Notes under the pieces: model-generated
Seen by the model: only the letters and a program-made list of their open reading frames with translations
Database searches by the model: none
Told to the model about the DNA's origin: nothing
In this document: one piece after another, positions 22,570 through 34,479 of the stretch
Numbering within the stretch: the stretch's first letter is position 1
How the letters are laid out: each line of letters starts with the position of its first letter
Made by a program: the position numbers and the translations under genes
Assembly (NCBI GenBank): GCA_006384855.1
Contig: VCJN01003381.1
Location: 1 to 64,000 of the forward strand
DNA length: 64,000 bases
Source: Tetraselmis striata
Taxonomy: Eukaryota; Chlorophyta; Chlorodendrophyceae; Chlorodendrales; Chlorodendraceae
Reading direction: 5' to 3'

Positions 22570-24500
22570 ATGCGTCATCACGTGCGGAAGAAGGTAGCCG
22601 AATGGCGAGCTATCGGCGCGAGCGGGCATGTTTTGGATTGGATCTGCTAGGGGGTGCGGATACCATGGATCAACAACAAAAACTCCACCGTTCAACAACG
22701 GCGTCTCTATGAAGGACGCGTCCCCCGAGCAGCTAGTTTTATGGACAAGGAGCTACCGCGGTTTGTACGCGCCGGCGCGCGTGTGAGCAGGGCTGCTCAC
22801 GGCGGTGGGCGTCCCGGCTCTTTTTGGTGCCGAAGTCATGCGCCAACAAGTGGCGTCTGATTATCGACCTCCGGGACCTCAATGACTACAACAAGGAGCA
22901 CCCTCTCATCTACAAGACCCTGAAACTGCTCAATAACCTAACCCGGGCGGGCGACTGCTTGGATTGTGTCCTTTGACCTGGCGGACGGCTACTACATATT
23001 GCCTCGGCAGCAACAAGTAAGGCCGACCGCGATTTTTTTACAGACTACTGACTACCGCAGGACCTTGTACCGCATGGCCGGACTACCTATGGGATCGAGG
23101 TATAGCAGTTACTACTATTTCAAGCTAACGAAAGTGTTCGCGAGCGGCACCTACGCAACCCGGTGCCTACCCCGCCATCGGACTCGCTTGTGGAGGCCAA
23201 CCCCATCAAGAAGCCGACGCGACGCTACCTTCGCAACACGCAATGGCGGGAGGAGCAACTCCTACCCTTCATGGTCGAGTACCTCCTCTTCGCCGACTCG
23301 TACGCGGCCGCTCTCCGTCTACTCGAGCACATCGAGGAGCTCCTGGACCGGCCATGCCTCGCTCGCACCCCTGACAAGGGCTGTTGGGAGCCGGCGCATG
23401 TGTGCGACGAACACCTGGGCCTCACCATCGACACTGTGCGGCTCGAATTCCGCGCGCCCTAGACCACGTTGGCGGCCATTGCGCGCCTGGCTACCGATCT
23501 ACTCCGGCGCGGTGCGTCGGACAAGCGATGGCTGCCGGCACGGCGTCTGGCGGTGCTGGCGGGCAAGGCACGATTCCTATACATGGCTGTCCCCGCGGCA
23601 ATATTCTACCTCCGCGAACTGCACTCCGTCACTCCTTGCCACGCGCACGGGTTGGGGGGAACGGGTGCGCATGACTCACCAGCTCAAGCGCGACCTCCGG
23701 TGGTGGGCGGACGTCCCCTCCGCCAAGAACGGCCGCTCCATCTTCCGGCCGATGGAGTCTGCGTACCTGCACTTCGACAGTTCGAGATATGGATGGGGCG
23801 TTGTGCCCAACGACAAAGCAAATGCCAGGGGCTATTGGCGCAGCCCAGACTTGACGGAGCACATTACCGTAAAGGAGCTAAAGGCATTGCGGCTGGCCGA
23901 GCTCTCGTTCCTCTTCCTGATGCGCGGGTGCCATGTCCTCCTTCACGATCACAACCAAGCCTTCATGGCTGAGCTCAACCACCTCATCTCCCGCTCTCCG
24001 GCCACGATGGCCGAGCGACGCAAGCTCTGGGAGGTGTTGGGTACCCACGACATCTACATCCGGCCGCGATATATTCGTAGCGCGGCGAATGTGTACGCCG
24101 ACCGTCTCAACCGCGAAACGGACCCACCCGACTGGCAGCTCAACCCACGGGTTTTCGCGTACCCGTATGATGGGCTGAGGGGCCCGCACTCCGTGATTGG
24201 ACCGCTTTGCCTCCCATGGTATCGCACAGCTCCCGCGCTACGACTCCAAGTGGCGCGATCCGGTTTAGTTGTGAGGCTGTGGATAGCATGCATCCATCGG
24301 ACGAGGACTGGCGACGGGAGCGGAACTTGGCCAACCCGCCGTGGCATCTGCTACCTAGTATGCTTCACTGGCGCGGAAGTTGCAGAAGCCCGGCGCGGCG
24401 TGTACTATCATCGCGCCTCAATGGCCGGGCCAGTAATGGTACCCCCTGCTGGCCGAGCTGTCGGGCGAGGTAATACTTTATCCGCCTCCTCGTGACACTC
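22570..24500 (+). mobile_element. degenerate DIRS-like retroelement (RT and RNase H)
   Basis: In several frames the order is: WRAIGASGHVLDWI (about 22600), the lead-in helix typical of DIRS RTs; KWRLIIDLRDLNDYNKEHPL (22850); SFDLADGYY (22968) and LYRMAGLPMGSRYS; then EYLLFADSYAAALRLLEHIE (23278) and PDKGCWEPAHVCDEHLGL (23372); then DLRWWADVPSAKNG (23692), an RNase H with DSSRYGWG and HITVKELKALRLAEL; and finally NPPWHLL...WYPLLAELSGEV near 24331-24460. The last block is characteristic of DIRS/PAT elements. The Y-x-D-D box reads YLLF, and several frame changes are needed, so the copy is dead. I could not find the tyrosine recombinase expected downstream. Confidence 0.65.
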
Positions 24501-25725
24501 TCTTCCCGGGTCGCTTGGCTCGTACATGGGCGTTGGTTGCCTGAGATGGAGCGTCGCCGTGTTTTATTCGGTACCCCTGAGACCTAGATCGGCCGATTAT
24601 TGTTGATTGGGTCTACTTGTGCACCGCGACCCCCGTCATCCACTGTGACATGACAACTCCAATCGGCGGTGGTACCATACGGCGCGTACCACGCGTTGTC
24701 CACGAACGCGTCGCTCTCGGCCGCGTACCTGAGAGACGCATGGAGCCGGCGCAGCGCGCCCCGTGGGCCGCGTCCATGTCTGCCCATGTCTGGGCCCTCG
24801 TGCTAGGCCGCGACGACCTGGGTACCCGGGAACTGGACCTACTACCTGGAGCCTTGGATACGAACAGCAAATACGGCATGGGCGTGCGCCTATATCTGCA
24901 ATAATGCACTACGGAGCAGAACATTGAGCCGCTACGACATGCGACGTTTTGTGGCCTAAATCGGCGACTCATGTACCGTCGCCGCGACGAGCCTGAAATA
25001 GTACATGTCCGTTGTGAACACATTTTTCGGCGATCACATTGGTCGAGCCGGTGGCCATCGGCCCGCTCTTGTCTGCTGCCACACGTGGGCTCGGTAGCTT
25101 GTGGACTCGGTGGGCCAGACGTGGTACAACAACAGCCCATATCGCGGACCCGAAGCTGCGAGCAACCGTCTTAGCCCCAGTGATGCGCCAGATCCTTGAT
25201 TCTGCGGTTACCCTCTGTACCACCCGGGTATGGCAGTTTTGGGCTCTTTATCCGAAGGATCCGGCTCACACCTGGGTCTTCAGCATGATGAGTGACTGGC
25301 CGAGCGAGCGGCCGTGTCGGTGGGCGCGACCCCCCCCCCCCCCCCCATCCAGCCATGGCATTTTTAAGTGGATATCGCATAACTGCTTACAAATCGGCTC
25401 GGCATCGGCGGCTGCGTGCATCATGGCGCCGCTTCCCAAGATACGGCACTTCGATCACTTGTCTCCTACCATAGTATCAGCACGGTGCTAGAGACCAAGT
25501 ATATCGATCCCGCCATACATGATGCCCACTCCCGCAGCTTGGTATTTCTTATTTTGGCGGGTTGGTCGCTTTACGACCGGATTCTAATCATTATAAGCGT
25601 TAATGATTCTAACGCTTCACGACCGGAGCCTTGTGCCGGCTTTCACCCGAGTTCTTGGCATATACTGTCGGTCTCGTCGCGGTAATTGCTTATATTGACA
25701 AATAGGAAGTAGCTTGACAGTTGAA
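24501..25725. other. no recognised gene; probable retroelement debris
   Basis: Both strands carry medium-length overlapping frames without motifs. A 17-18-base C run lies at about 25329-25346. The tyrosine recombinase of the preceding element would be expected here but is not recognisable. Confidence 0.4.
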
Positions 25726-26186
25726 TCAGCGATGCGTCGATTTTTCAGAAAATTTTAAAGGAACGAGTTCTATATCATTGGCCTTCACTGGTTTCATGAA
25801 TTCCATTGCCAGCGCTTTGAAGTAGCGACTATGAACTCGCGTGTGGCTTGCATAGAAGTCGTCAGGCGCAGAGTTTCGAGCAGCGGCGGCTCACCGGATA
25901 CTAGTACTTGGTAGTGCATATCAGTAGATAAGCGCTTGTGACGACTAGCGAGTACCATTTTTGTGAACCAGTACCAGTACCTCCCAACCGTGAGATCGTA
26001 ATCGGACGGCTGTGTAATTAAGAACCGTGGGCGGGCGGGCGGGCGGGCGGGCGGGTGGATTATAGTACTTAGTAGTACATTCCAGTAGATAAGCGCTTTA
26101 GTCATGCACCTATAGGCCCAATCCGCAGTATACGGGTACCCGTACGGCAATAAAGCTCACCGCCGAAAAATCGACGCTTCGCTGGA
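25726..26186. mobile_element. short TIR element, copy A (MITE-like)
   Basis: TCAGCGATGCGTCGATTTTTC at the left and GAAAAATCGACGCTTCGCTGGA at the right are imperfect inverted repeats (about 19 of 21 match). The interior has no coding capacity and includes a GGGC tetranucleotide repeat (26031-26054) and the CCATTGCCAGCGCTTTGAAG motif shared with the copies at 28165 and 34480. Confidence 0.75.
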
Positions 26187-26693
26187 TTAGGGTTTGTGAA
26201 ACCCTGAATATGTTCAAGTTATGACGCGGATGACCATCACGTAATGTTGGGCACCGGCCGTAGCCGCCCCTACCTGCCTGACACTACAAGGCAGCGTACA
26301 CAGTTGGGCTAGCAGCTACTCTCTGCTTTTCGTCTCTGTCATTTGCATGCACGAACCCGCCCTCCCACCCAAATTTCTTTGTGTAGGCACCCGCCAAGTT
26401 GTGTGCTTTCTGGCACTTTAGCCAACGATGTAAGCAAGTTGAATGACCTATTTTGGCATAACTGACTGCCCCATCGGTAAATATGCATGTTTCGGATTAA
26501 TTAAGGATTATGACTGCTCATTCATCCATCCATATCGTAGAATTCATCATCGCCGGCCGCGCGCAAGGAGGGAGTTTGTGGGGGGAGGGGGGGGGGGGGG
26601 GGGGGAGCGAGGGGGAAGGAATCGAGGAGGCACGGCGCGCGCCCGCGTGGGCGGCGGATGAATATCTCAGTCATATGTTCATCGTACTCGCTC
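26187..26693. other. spacer with a broken G run near 26576-26606
   Basis: A mostly G tract with single A/C interruptions. No gene is supported. Confidence 0.5.
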
Positions 26694-26985
26694 GCCGCAG
26701 TTAGTTACGACTGCTACGCGCGGCTTGCATGCGGCGGGCAGCTACGACTACGGCGCGGCGGGCGGCTCCGGGAGCAGCGACATCGCGGCGGCACCCGGTA
26801 TTTTCTCGCTCGCGCGCGGCAGTTAGTTACGACTGCTACGCGGCTTGCCTGCGGCGGGAAGCTGCGACTACGGCGCGGCGGGCGGCTCCATGAGCGGCGA
26901 AATCGCGGCGGCACCCGGTATTTTCTCGCTCGCGGCAGTTAGTTACGACTGCTACGCGGCTTGCCTGCGGCGGGTAGCTACGTGC
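26694..26985. repeat. tandem repeat, ~118 bp period, 2.5 units
   Basis: GCAGTTAGTTACGACTGCTA recurs at about 26696, 26818 and 26935, each followed by CGCG(CG)GCTTGC(A/C)TGCGGCGGG. The units differ by small indels and substitutions. Confidence 0.85.
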
Positions 26986-28164
26986 CCCCGGTGTTCCCGT
27001 CGGCCGAGGAGGTGGGCCAGGCGGCCCGCTTTATATGGCCAACGACATGCGGTGTGGCGGGCAGTGGGGCGCACCCTAGGTGGCTTACGTCCTGTCGGCG
27101 GAGACTTCCACTGAGACATGGGGCTGCTGGGGCTCCACATCGAGGCGAGGGAGAAGCAAGAGCATCGGCGGGCGACTGCGGCGACTCAGCGCGACGGGAA
27201 GCATAAGAAGCGGGCGAAGTGACACCGTCCATCTTCACATTTGCTTGCTTGTTCTTTGCGTGCCTGCCTTGTGTATGGCGCGAGGCTATGTGTTTTGTGT
27301 TATCGCTCCATGATTATGCTTTGCCCCTTGCCCAATACTCAGGCCAAGGTTCCACATGTTCCCTCGAGACCTCGGGGACCCGCCTGCGGTGCTAGGCGTT
27401 GCACCGGGTCCTGGCCTGTCGAATCGCACGCCCCCATCCCCACGCAGGGAGTAGGGTTGCGTGTCCGTTATGGCCCGAGCTGGTTTACATCCCCGCCCCC
27501 GCTTGCAACCGAGGGTGCACCCCTCCCATTGCGGCAGGCGGCTTGCCCCGCGTGCGGCAGTGGGTGCAGCCGTGCGTCGGGGTCAAACCTTGCCGTCCAG
27601 TCCACTCAGCTCGAATCCCTAATGGAGCTGTTTTTCCAGGGCCAGGCTCTCAAATTGCGAGGAAGCCCCTAGAGCCCCCGCTCCCACCCTCTTGCACAGC
27701 ATTGAAGGTTCCGAGAGGTTGAGCAACTCGGGTATGTGCACAACGCGGGAGAGGGGCACGGAGATACACTTCTGTGCAGCGCATGGTTCCCCAAATACCA
27801 GCGCCACCCCAGGATCGGGCCACACGCAGCCAAGCCCCTCCACCTACGGCCGAGTGCAGGCCCGTGCCTGGCTATGACACGCAATGAATATGCTCGGAGG
27901 GGAGGGTGCAGAGACTAGACGGGAGCCGGTGCAACGGGGCACCGCCGTGCTCAAGATATAGTCCCTCACCACCTGAGAGGGTGCATGTAGTGAGCTACCC
28001 ATGGAGGGCTGAGCTACATGGGCTGGGCCGTTCCTAGCTATGTGAGATCGTATGATATGGAGCTGGTATGGGAGTGAGCTCCGCGGCTCGGGGGTTGGTG
28101 GAACGGCATGCCGCCCTCGTAACTGCCTATGTTTGTAAATATATGAAGTAACTTGACAGTTGCA
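26986..28164. other. no recognised gene
   Basis: A short plus-strand stretch near 27118-27222 (MGLLGLHIEAREKQEHRRAT, ending KHKKRAK and TGA) has coding character but no identifiable family. The remainder holds nothing I can support. Confidence 0.4.
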
Positions 28165-28357
28165 TCAGCGATGCGTCGATTTTTCAGAAAAGTTTAAAAG
28201 AACGGGTTCTATATCACTGGCCTACAGTTCCATGAATTGCATTGCCAGCGCTTCGAAGTACCAGCAGCGAGCGTTTGCATTACCAGCGCTTTCAAGTACC
28301 ATAGTTTTTTTTTCCATTACAGTAATACCAGCAGCGAGTAGCGAGTACCAGTACCAG

Positions 28358-31057
28358 AGACGGGAGTTCGAGCTGGAAGTGGGCGCGCTCTCTCTCTAAG
28401 GGGCAGGGTTCATTCGAGGGCGCGAACGACCAGCCAGTACGCGATCCGGTATCGGGGGTACTTCATACCGAGCCGGGCGAAATCAATGCGTGCTGGGCGC
28501 GGCACTATCGTGAGCTGCTGCGTGACCCCCACCCCCTAGCACAACGGGTTGCGATATACCGTACGGCGTGGGAACACCGCCACGGTACATCGCCACCCAT
28601 TGCCCCCGCACTAAACGGGATTAATGGGCATATAACCTAGGAGGAACTAGTCAAGGTTCTTAGGCGTTCAAAAAATGATAAGGCCCAGGGGCAGGATGGG
28701 ATCACTGCAGAGGCTTTAAAATTGGCGATATACGCCCCAAATAGCCATTTTGGCAAGGCATTGCTGGCCTTAAGTAACGGAATATGGACTAAGAACTAGA
28801 TCCCCTAGCAGTGGCGTAGCTCGGCCATAGTATCGGTGCCCAAGAATAAAGGCGACGCGACCGTTATGGACAATTATCGGGGTATTTCGATTATGGGTGC
28901 CGCTATGAAACTCCTTATGACCGTCATTTTCCAACGCTTGCAAGACGTCTGCCAAGCTAAAGGGATAATCCGCCGTTGGCAAGCGGGTTTTATGCGGAAT
29001 GAGGAGGGCCCCATGCACGTCGCCAGCTTGTTCGATATCGCGGCTCGTCGCCAAGCGGCAGGTCTACCCACGTACGCGGGTTTTATTGACTTTAGGAAGA
29101 CATATGACACCGTACCTCATGAGCTTTTATTCCTAAAACTACAAGCCATAGGAGTTACGGGTCATATGCTTACCTTCATTAAAACTTTATAATTATAGGG
29201 ATAGTATGGTATGGGTCAAGACATGGGTGGCCCTGGGGACACTATCAAACCCCATACCCATAGAGCGTGGCCTCCGACAGGGATGCCCCGCTTCCCCCAT
29301 CCTATTTAACATATTTATTAACGATATATTCGATGGGGTAGAACATCTAGGGTGTGATGTACCAGGGTGCACCGACACATTAGCGGCAAGCAAGGCAAGC
29401 ACTAAGGGTGCCAGGTCAGTTATACGCGGACGACGCTGTTGGTATCACAAGCTCGTTCGATAACCTGCATGCCATGTTTGCCCACTTCTCGCAGTGGGCG
29501 GAGGACCATTTTATGGGGTTTGGGGTACTTAAGTGTGGGGTGATGGCATTAGGCCGATATTCCGACGAGACCGCGTTACGCGATCAAGCTGCCCGATGGC
29601 AGCTTGGGGGGAACGGGTACCGGTTGTAAATGAATATAGGTACTCGGGTACGGTCATTAAGTCGGATTTAGGTATGCAACGCATAGTAGACGACCGGGTT
29701 AAGAAGGGTAAACGCGCCATTGAGGCGCTCGATTCGGTATTAGTCGGTGGACGGGACATAATTCCTAATAATGTGCGTGTGTCGGTCTTTAAAACCTGTG
29801 TACTACCGGTTTTAACCTATGGGTGTGAAGTATGGGGCATGGATAGAACTAGCGGCGCAAATAAATTACATACCGTACTCAATCAGTGCTTGCGGTGCCT
29901 CATTGGGGTAGGTAAAAACTCCCTTGGGGTGGCCACTGCACCGATGATGCGGGAATTGGATATTGCGCCCACAGAGGCTACGGCCGCTGCGGCACGGGCT
30001 CGGGCGTTCCTTAAAGCATCCGACTTGAATACATGTATAATCCATTTAGTAGATCAACGAAGTCGGGCGCGCCCTAACACGTGGACGTCAAGGACTGTGC
30101 GGGGGTTAGATCGACTAGCTAGGGCGAACGTAGGGCTAGCTGAGGGGGCGCACCTTCCACTTGAGTGGAGGTCACTAGCCGCGCGCGATGCCGCTAAACT
30201 ATTAAAGGCATCGGTGTGGGCGCGTTACGAATCGTCGGCATCGTTAGCACGCAATAACACATGGGGTATATATGTCCAGGCGTCCTATGCGTCAAACCCG
30301 TTGCCACAATACGGTGTGGGTGTCCCCGCGGGGGGTGTGGCCGGGTTGCACATTATGATACAATTACGCACCCGAGTATTTCCCACTGCCCGCCGATTGG
30401 CCCGGATTCATGCCATGCCTGAGCGGTTCCTTGAACACTGCCCTGCATGTGGCGGGGGTGAATCTGAGACCATCGAACATATGTTGGTGGAGTGCCCGCG
30501 GTGGGGGTATCACCGTCATAATTTTGGGTTGTTAGTTCCGGAGTTCAGGGATTTTATTAGTAGTCAGGTTATTGCGTCAACCCCTGAAGACTTAACTGCC
30601 TTCATTTTGGGCGGGGTCCCCCCTCCCTTTACGGCGCCCTGGATTTTACTGGGACTGGGTAAATTTTCCAGCTATGGCGTCGGGCCCTCCCTCACATTGC
30701 CATGAAAATTTTTGTTGCACATGTATCGCACTCCCGAAATGCTTTGCTCCGCGGGTTGGGGCTTGCCCCAACTCGCATTACTCGAATGGGCCGACGTCCA
30801 AACGGGTAGGGCGGACTTTTTGTGGTCAGTGCCGGGTATTTTGATGGCAGTGTTTTAGACGGTGATCCAACAGTGTTGGGAATTCCGTCACTGGCCTCCA
30901 ATTAATCTTGCAGAATGCTTCGGCATGTTGCTTGATGACTATAACGGAGCGTCGCCTACCCATGGCTTTCCGTAACTGGATTGCTGCCTAAACGGCCGTC
31001 TTAGACACGCTGCAAGGGTTTCACTGGTGCCAGTCCTGTCCCGGGGCCGGAAAAAAA
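28358..31057 (+). mobile_element. 5'-truncated, frameshifted LINE (non-LTR retrotransposon)
   Basis: The reverse transcriptase reads through in successive frames: a thumbless lead-in ending in RSKNDKAQGQDGITAEALKL (about 28655); PKNKGDATVMDNYRGISIMG (28839); QAGFMRNEEG and FIDFRKTYDTVPHE (29075); RGLRQGCPASPILFNIFIND (29265); and the catalytic LYADDAVG with YADD at 29423-29434. A 390-codon frame (29533-30705) holds the thumb region and a C-terminal CPACGGGESETIEHMLVECP, the Cys/His motif common in this class. In-frame stops and shifts (for example near 28640, 29190 and 29460) make it inactive. It ends in a 7-A tail. ACCAGTAC(C/T)AG flanks both ends (28347-28357, 31057-31067), a possible 11-bp target duplication with one mismatch. 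A, T-ending codons are far commoner than in the host genes. Confidence 0.8.
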
Positions 31058-31080
31058 CCAGTACTAGTACCAGCGCAGTT

Positions 31081-31112
31081 CTAGAGAACTGCCCTTTTTG
31101 TAGTTCACACCA
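31081..31112 (+). mobile_element. very short 3'-end fragment of the 3 kb LINE family
   Basis: GAACTGCCCTTTTTGTAGTT followed by CACACCAGTAGCG matches the extreme 3' terminus of the element at 3011-5112, here on the plus strand. Confidence 0.6.
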
Positions 31113-31149
31113 GTAGCGCTACCAGCAATACCAGCAGTGAGGTACATCC

Positions 31150-31398
31150 CTTGTCCGCTCGGTAGAGCGGTCGTCTCGTATGCGAGAGACCCGGGTTCGA
31201 TTCCTGGCCCGCCCGATGCATTTCGGCAATATCGGCCCGACGTGTCCCGGGTTTACCCGGTTGATGCATTAGCCCTTCGGGGTTCGAATGAGGCAGTGGT
31301 CTATGGGCTGTGCCAGACCTACGACTGCAGTTGGCGCACGAGGTCAAGTGCTGGGGCGGCTTCGGCCGATGTCCCGGGGCGAACTTTACTTTTACTTT
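31150..31398 (+). mobile_element. tRNA-derived SINE, copy 1
   Basis: The head resembles a tRNA: an A-box region GCTCGGTAGAGCGG and a B box GGGTTCGATTCC, spaced as in tRNA genes. It continues into a conserved non-tRNA body (GGCAATATCGGCCCGACGTG, GATGCATTAGCCCTTCG, ACGACTGCAGTTGGCGC) and ends in a TTTTACTTTTA tail. The same body occurs at 38169-38375. The acceptor stem does not close, so it is not a functional tRNA gene. Confidence 0.8.
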
Positions 31399-31758
31399 TA
31401 CCAGCAGTGAGTGGCGAGTACCGGTAAGGATTACCAGCAGCGAGCGTTCGTCGCATTGCCAGCGCTTTGAAGTAGTCGCTACCAGAGTTTTTTTTTCCAT
31501 TACTAGCAGCGAGTAGCGAATACCAGTACAGGACCTCCCAGCCGTGAGATCGTAATCGTCGGACGGCTGTGTAATTAAGGGCCGTGGGCGGGCGGGTGGG
31601 TGGGCGGGTGGGCGGGTGGGTGGGTGGATTATAGTACTTAGTACTACATGCCAGTAGATAAGCGTTTTAGTCATGCACCCATAGGCCCGATCCGCTGCAC
31701 TACACGGGTACCCGTACGGCAATAAAGCTCACCGCCGAAAAATCGACGCTTCGCTGGA

Positions 31759-33212
31759 TGATCTCGAGGTGCGATTCACTTGCGTGACTTCGTGGCCCTC
31801 GCTCTTGGCTTCTAGCGTATGGGTGCCGCTGTCTCGCGCCTTGCTTGATACCCTGCGCTTGTACATCGCGTGCGGGCCGGGCTCCCTATCGCTTTTCCAG
31901 TTGAATCACGAGTCGGCCCGCAAGATTCCGGAGGGGGTTCCGCGCCTATCACATGTCCTGGCCCCACGTGTGGTATTGGGCCCTTATGGCCTCGCTCCAC
32001 GGATGGCTCGATCCGGAATGCCACGGATTTCGTCGTGGATCATCATCTGCCCATCTTCCCCGTTGCGCACTACAAGCACCGCATGCATACCGCTTTGATA
32101 AATCTGTGGGCTTCCGTGGCGATCGAAGCGGGGGTGGTGCTCGATGGACCGGGACCGCTCGGGAGTCGGCGACTTGACCCTTGACACGGGTGGGCTGCGC
32201 CCAGCGGACCGCTCGCGGCCGTCAAATTTGACGGTGGCGGGGTGTGGGGGGGGGGGGGGGGGGGGGGCGGCGTGCGATTACATGATCGACTTCGCGTGTG
32301 TGTCCTCCACGACCCCCACTTGGGGCAACGACCCCCGCTAGTGCACCCCGGGGATCGCGGCGACCGAGGCGGAGCGCAACAAGCTAGCGGCGGACCGGGC
32401 GTTTTCCGCCCCGGTGCAGGGTGTTCACCGGTACTACCCTTTGTGGCTGAAGACCGCGGCCGCCTCGGAAAATCCGCTTTTACGGTGGTCTACATCTTTG
32501 CGGTGTTACTTGCTGTGCGCAACTTCCCTGGCGGTCCTTCCGCCCCGACTTCATGCTTCCTTCGTGGTCAGTCCGTCCAAGCTCTTCGAAACTTTGTTGC
32601 CAGCCAGCCCGCCGAGTTCCGCCATCAATTGTCGCGCACGTGGCGGGAGTCGTTGCAACGAGTCTAGGCTTACGTGCATGGTACCTTGGGCGGCATTCAC
32701 TCTGCCGGAGTGCAGACGGCCAGGTCTGATGCGTTTGCCCGTACTCATTCCGCACCCTCTTCTGGTGATGCTTCCACATCGCAACTGTTGTAGTGGACGT
32801 TTTCTATTATCTACTCGGGTGGTTTCCTGGTCGCCTTTTGCAGCTAGCTCATGCAACTCTTTAATCGTACTCGTACTCGTAGCACAGCCTGTATGTACTA
32901 CTGGGAGTAATAATTTGAATTTGAAGGCAGCGCGCAGCAGCGGCATACCGCCGCGCGCGCGCAGCATGATCGCGTCGTGTCATTGTTTGCTCCCTTCGCA
33001 CTTCGTCGGCGCGTCTGGCCTCATCTAGGATGCACGAGTACAATAAGCGTTGACATACGACAAGCAATCAACAAGTACAGCAGTCAAGCAAGGAAAGACG
33101 ACCGCGTCCGTTTGGTCTCTTGAGACACCGTGTCCTAACTCCCATCCGTTGCCCTGGTCCGCTCCCCGTCGCGGAGAAACGGGACTACCAGCGCCGCGTG
33201 TGATTCGCCGGG
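31759..33212 (+). other. coding-like remnants, family not recognised
   Basis: A plus-strand frame ending at 32184 contains FVVDHHLPIFPVAHYKHRMH and ALINLWASVAIEAG. A second frame ending at 32667 contains GKSAFTVVYIFAVLLAVRNF and RHQLSRTWRESLQRV. Both have coding-like codon choice, neither has a clear start, and a 22-base G run (about 32246-32267) separates them. They may be pieces of one decayed gene or element; I do not recognise the product. Confidence 0.3.
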
Positions 33213-34257
33213 ATGGTCGGCCTAGCTGCGCCTTGTGCCGTTCGCGGTTGCTCGGCCGACGCCAGGATTCGCTGCTCGGCGTGCGGGCTGACTATTGCGG
33301 CCGCGACTGCCATCGCGTTGACTGGCGATTCCACAAGTACGAGGGCAAGGTCCTCGCCCGCGCTCTCAAGCTCATGGACGCCGAGGCTGAGACGAGCCCG
33401 AAATCCCAGTCGGGGGCTCCTATCTTCACTGCGGATGCGTCGCCATGCTCGTTGTCGCAGGCCTTCACCGTCGCTCGCGCCGCTGGCCTCGCCAAGACGC
33501 ACGGCCTCCTCGATGACGCTCCGGTTAGCCCCTTCCGCATGACTCTAGTCGGGTCCAGAAGCCACGTGGAGGGCGCGATGGACTTCGCGCTGGTGCGACG
33601 TCTCCTGATTCGTGTCCTGCCGGGCCTTAAGAACGTGCAGTTTGACCTAGTCGGGCCCGAAGTGGTGTCGGCTCGTCCGCTCTCGGGGGACGGCTACGTG
33701 GTCCACTCGGTCAACGGCACGTATCACGAGGCCGTCGAGGCCGGCAATCGCCAGCTCGCTCCCGACCTCGCCTGCGTGCTCAATGGCGGCATCGACAACT
33801 TCTTTGCCTCCTGGGCTCCGTCGCTTGAGCTTCTTCGCAAGCAAGGGACGCCCGTTGCCTTCACCGGATACGTCGGCATAGACGATCCCGGCTGTGAGCG
33901 CCTGCTGAAGTTGTTTGATGTCCCCCGCAAACCCAACCCCTTCGGCTGGCACGCCAGACCCGGCATGGCTCGGGATGGCTTAATGGTGCTGACGTGCGGG
34001 AAGGGTTCTCCCCAAGAGCACACACCGAACGACATGCTGTCGGTGCACAAGGCGGAGCACCTCGCCCGGCTGCTCGACCTGGCCTCTATCAACGAGGAGG
34101 AGGGCAACACCCATGTGGTCCGCAAGCTGAATTTCTGCGAGACTTGTTGAAGGCGGACTCGGTTGACATTCCGCCAGAGGTGACCCACACTCACATGGAG
34201 AATTGGGCCATTGGGTATGGCCCCCCCATGTGGGAGACAAAGCCGGCAAAGGCATGA
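33213..34257 (+). pseudogene. MYND-type zinc-finger protein, frameshifted
   Basis: From ATG 33213 the frame reads CAVRGCSADARIRCSACG and then, about one base out of phase, YCGRDCHRVDWRFHK. Together these give the MYND ligand order C-x4-C, C-x2-C, YC-x3-C, DW-x2-H. The following ~280 residues (33300-34140) resemble the C-terminal domain of MSS51-type MYND proteins: FRMTLVGSRSHVEG, LLIRVLPGLKNVQFDLVGPE, YHEAVEAGNRQLAPDLACVL and FFASWAPSLELLRKQGTPVA. Near 34135 a second phase change allows a further FLRDLLKADSVDIPPEVTHT...MWETKPAKA ending in TGA at 34257. MSS51 acts in mitochondrial COX1 translation in yeast; the role of algal relatives is unknown. Two frameshifts argue for a pseudogene or sequence errors; short introns are less likely. 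Confidence 0.6.
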
Positions 34258-34479
34258 CATTGGACCTGGACGACAGATGGGGATAGGCGTGGCAAGGATA
34301 TGTATATGTGGTCGGCTTAATGCCCATGTGGGGCCTATGCGCATCCTGTTGTTGCTCGTAATCCGCCGCGCCGTGACAGCAAAGACCGCGCTATGCCTCC
34401 ATCGCATTAGCGCAGCATGCAGGATTATGCACAGCATTCTGCCTAGGTATATGAAGTAGTCGCTAACTTGACAGTTGAA

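Larger units (their letters stand above)
28165..31758. mobile_element. short TIR element, copy B, split by nested insertions
   Basis: The left TIR is at 28165-28185 and the right TIR at 31737-31758. The left half (to about 28357) aligns with the first part of copy D, and the right half (from about 31392) continues it, sharing ATTGCCAGCGCTTTGAAGTA and CCGCCGAAAAATCGACGCTT. Between them lie a LINE, a tiny fragment of a second LINE family and a SINE. The element was therefore present first and later interrupted. Confidence 0.75.

Noticed and set aside
24613-25140. 175-codon minus-strand frame as a gene
   Set aside because: Cys/Arg/Ser-rich with no motif; codon composition matches a shadow frame.
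31151-31223. Functional tRNA gene
   Set aside because: A and B boxes are present but the acceptor stem does not pair, and the sequence continues into the same body as the copy at 38169, so it is the head of a SINE.
31759-32184. Tyrosine recombinase of the DIRS-like element
   Set aside because: The H-x-x-R and Tyr motifs could not be placed; only generic coding character is visible.
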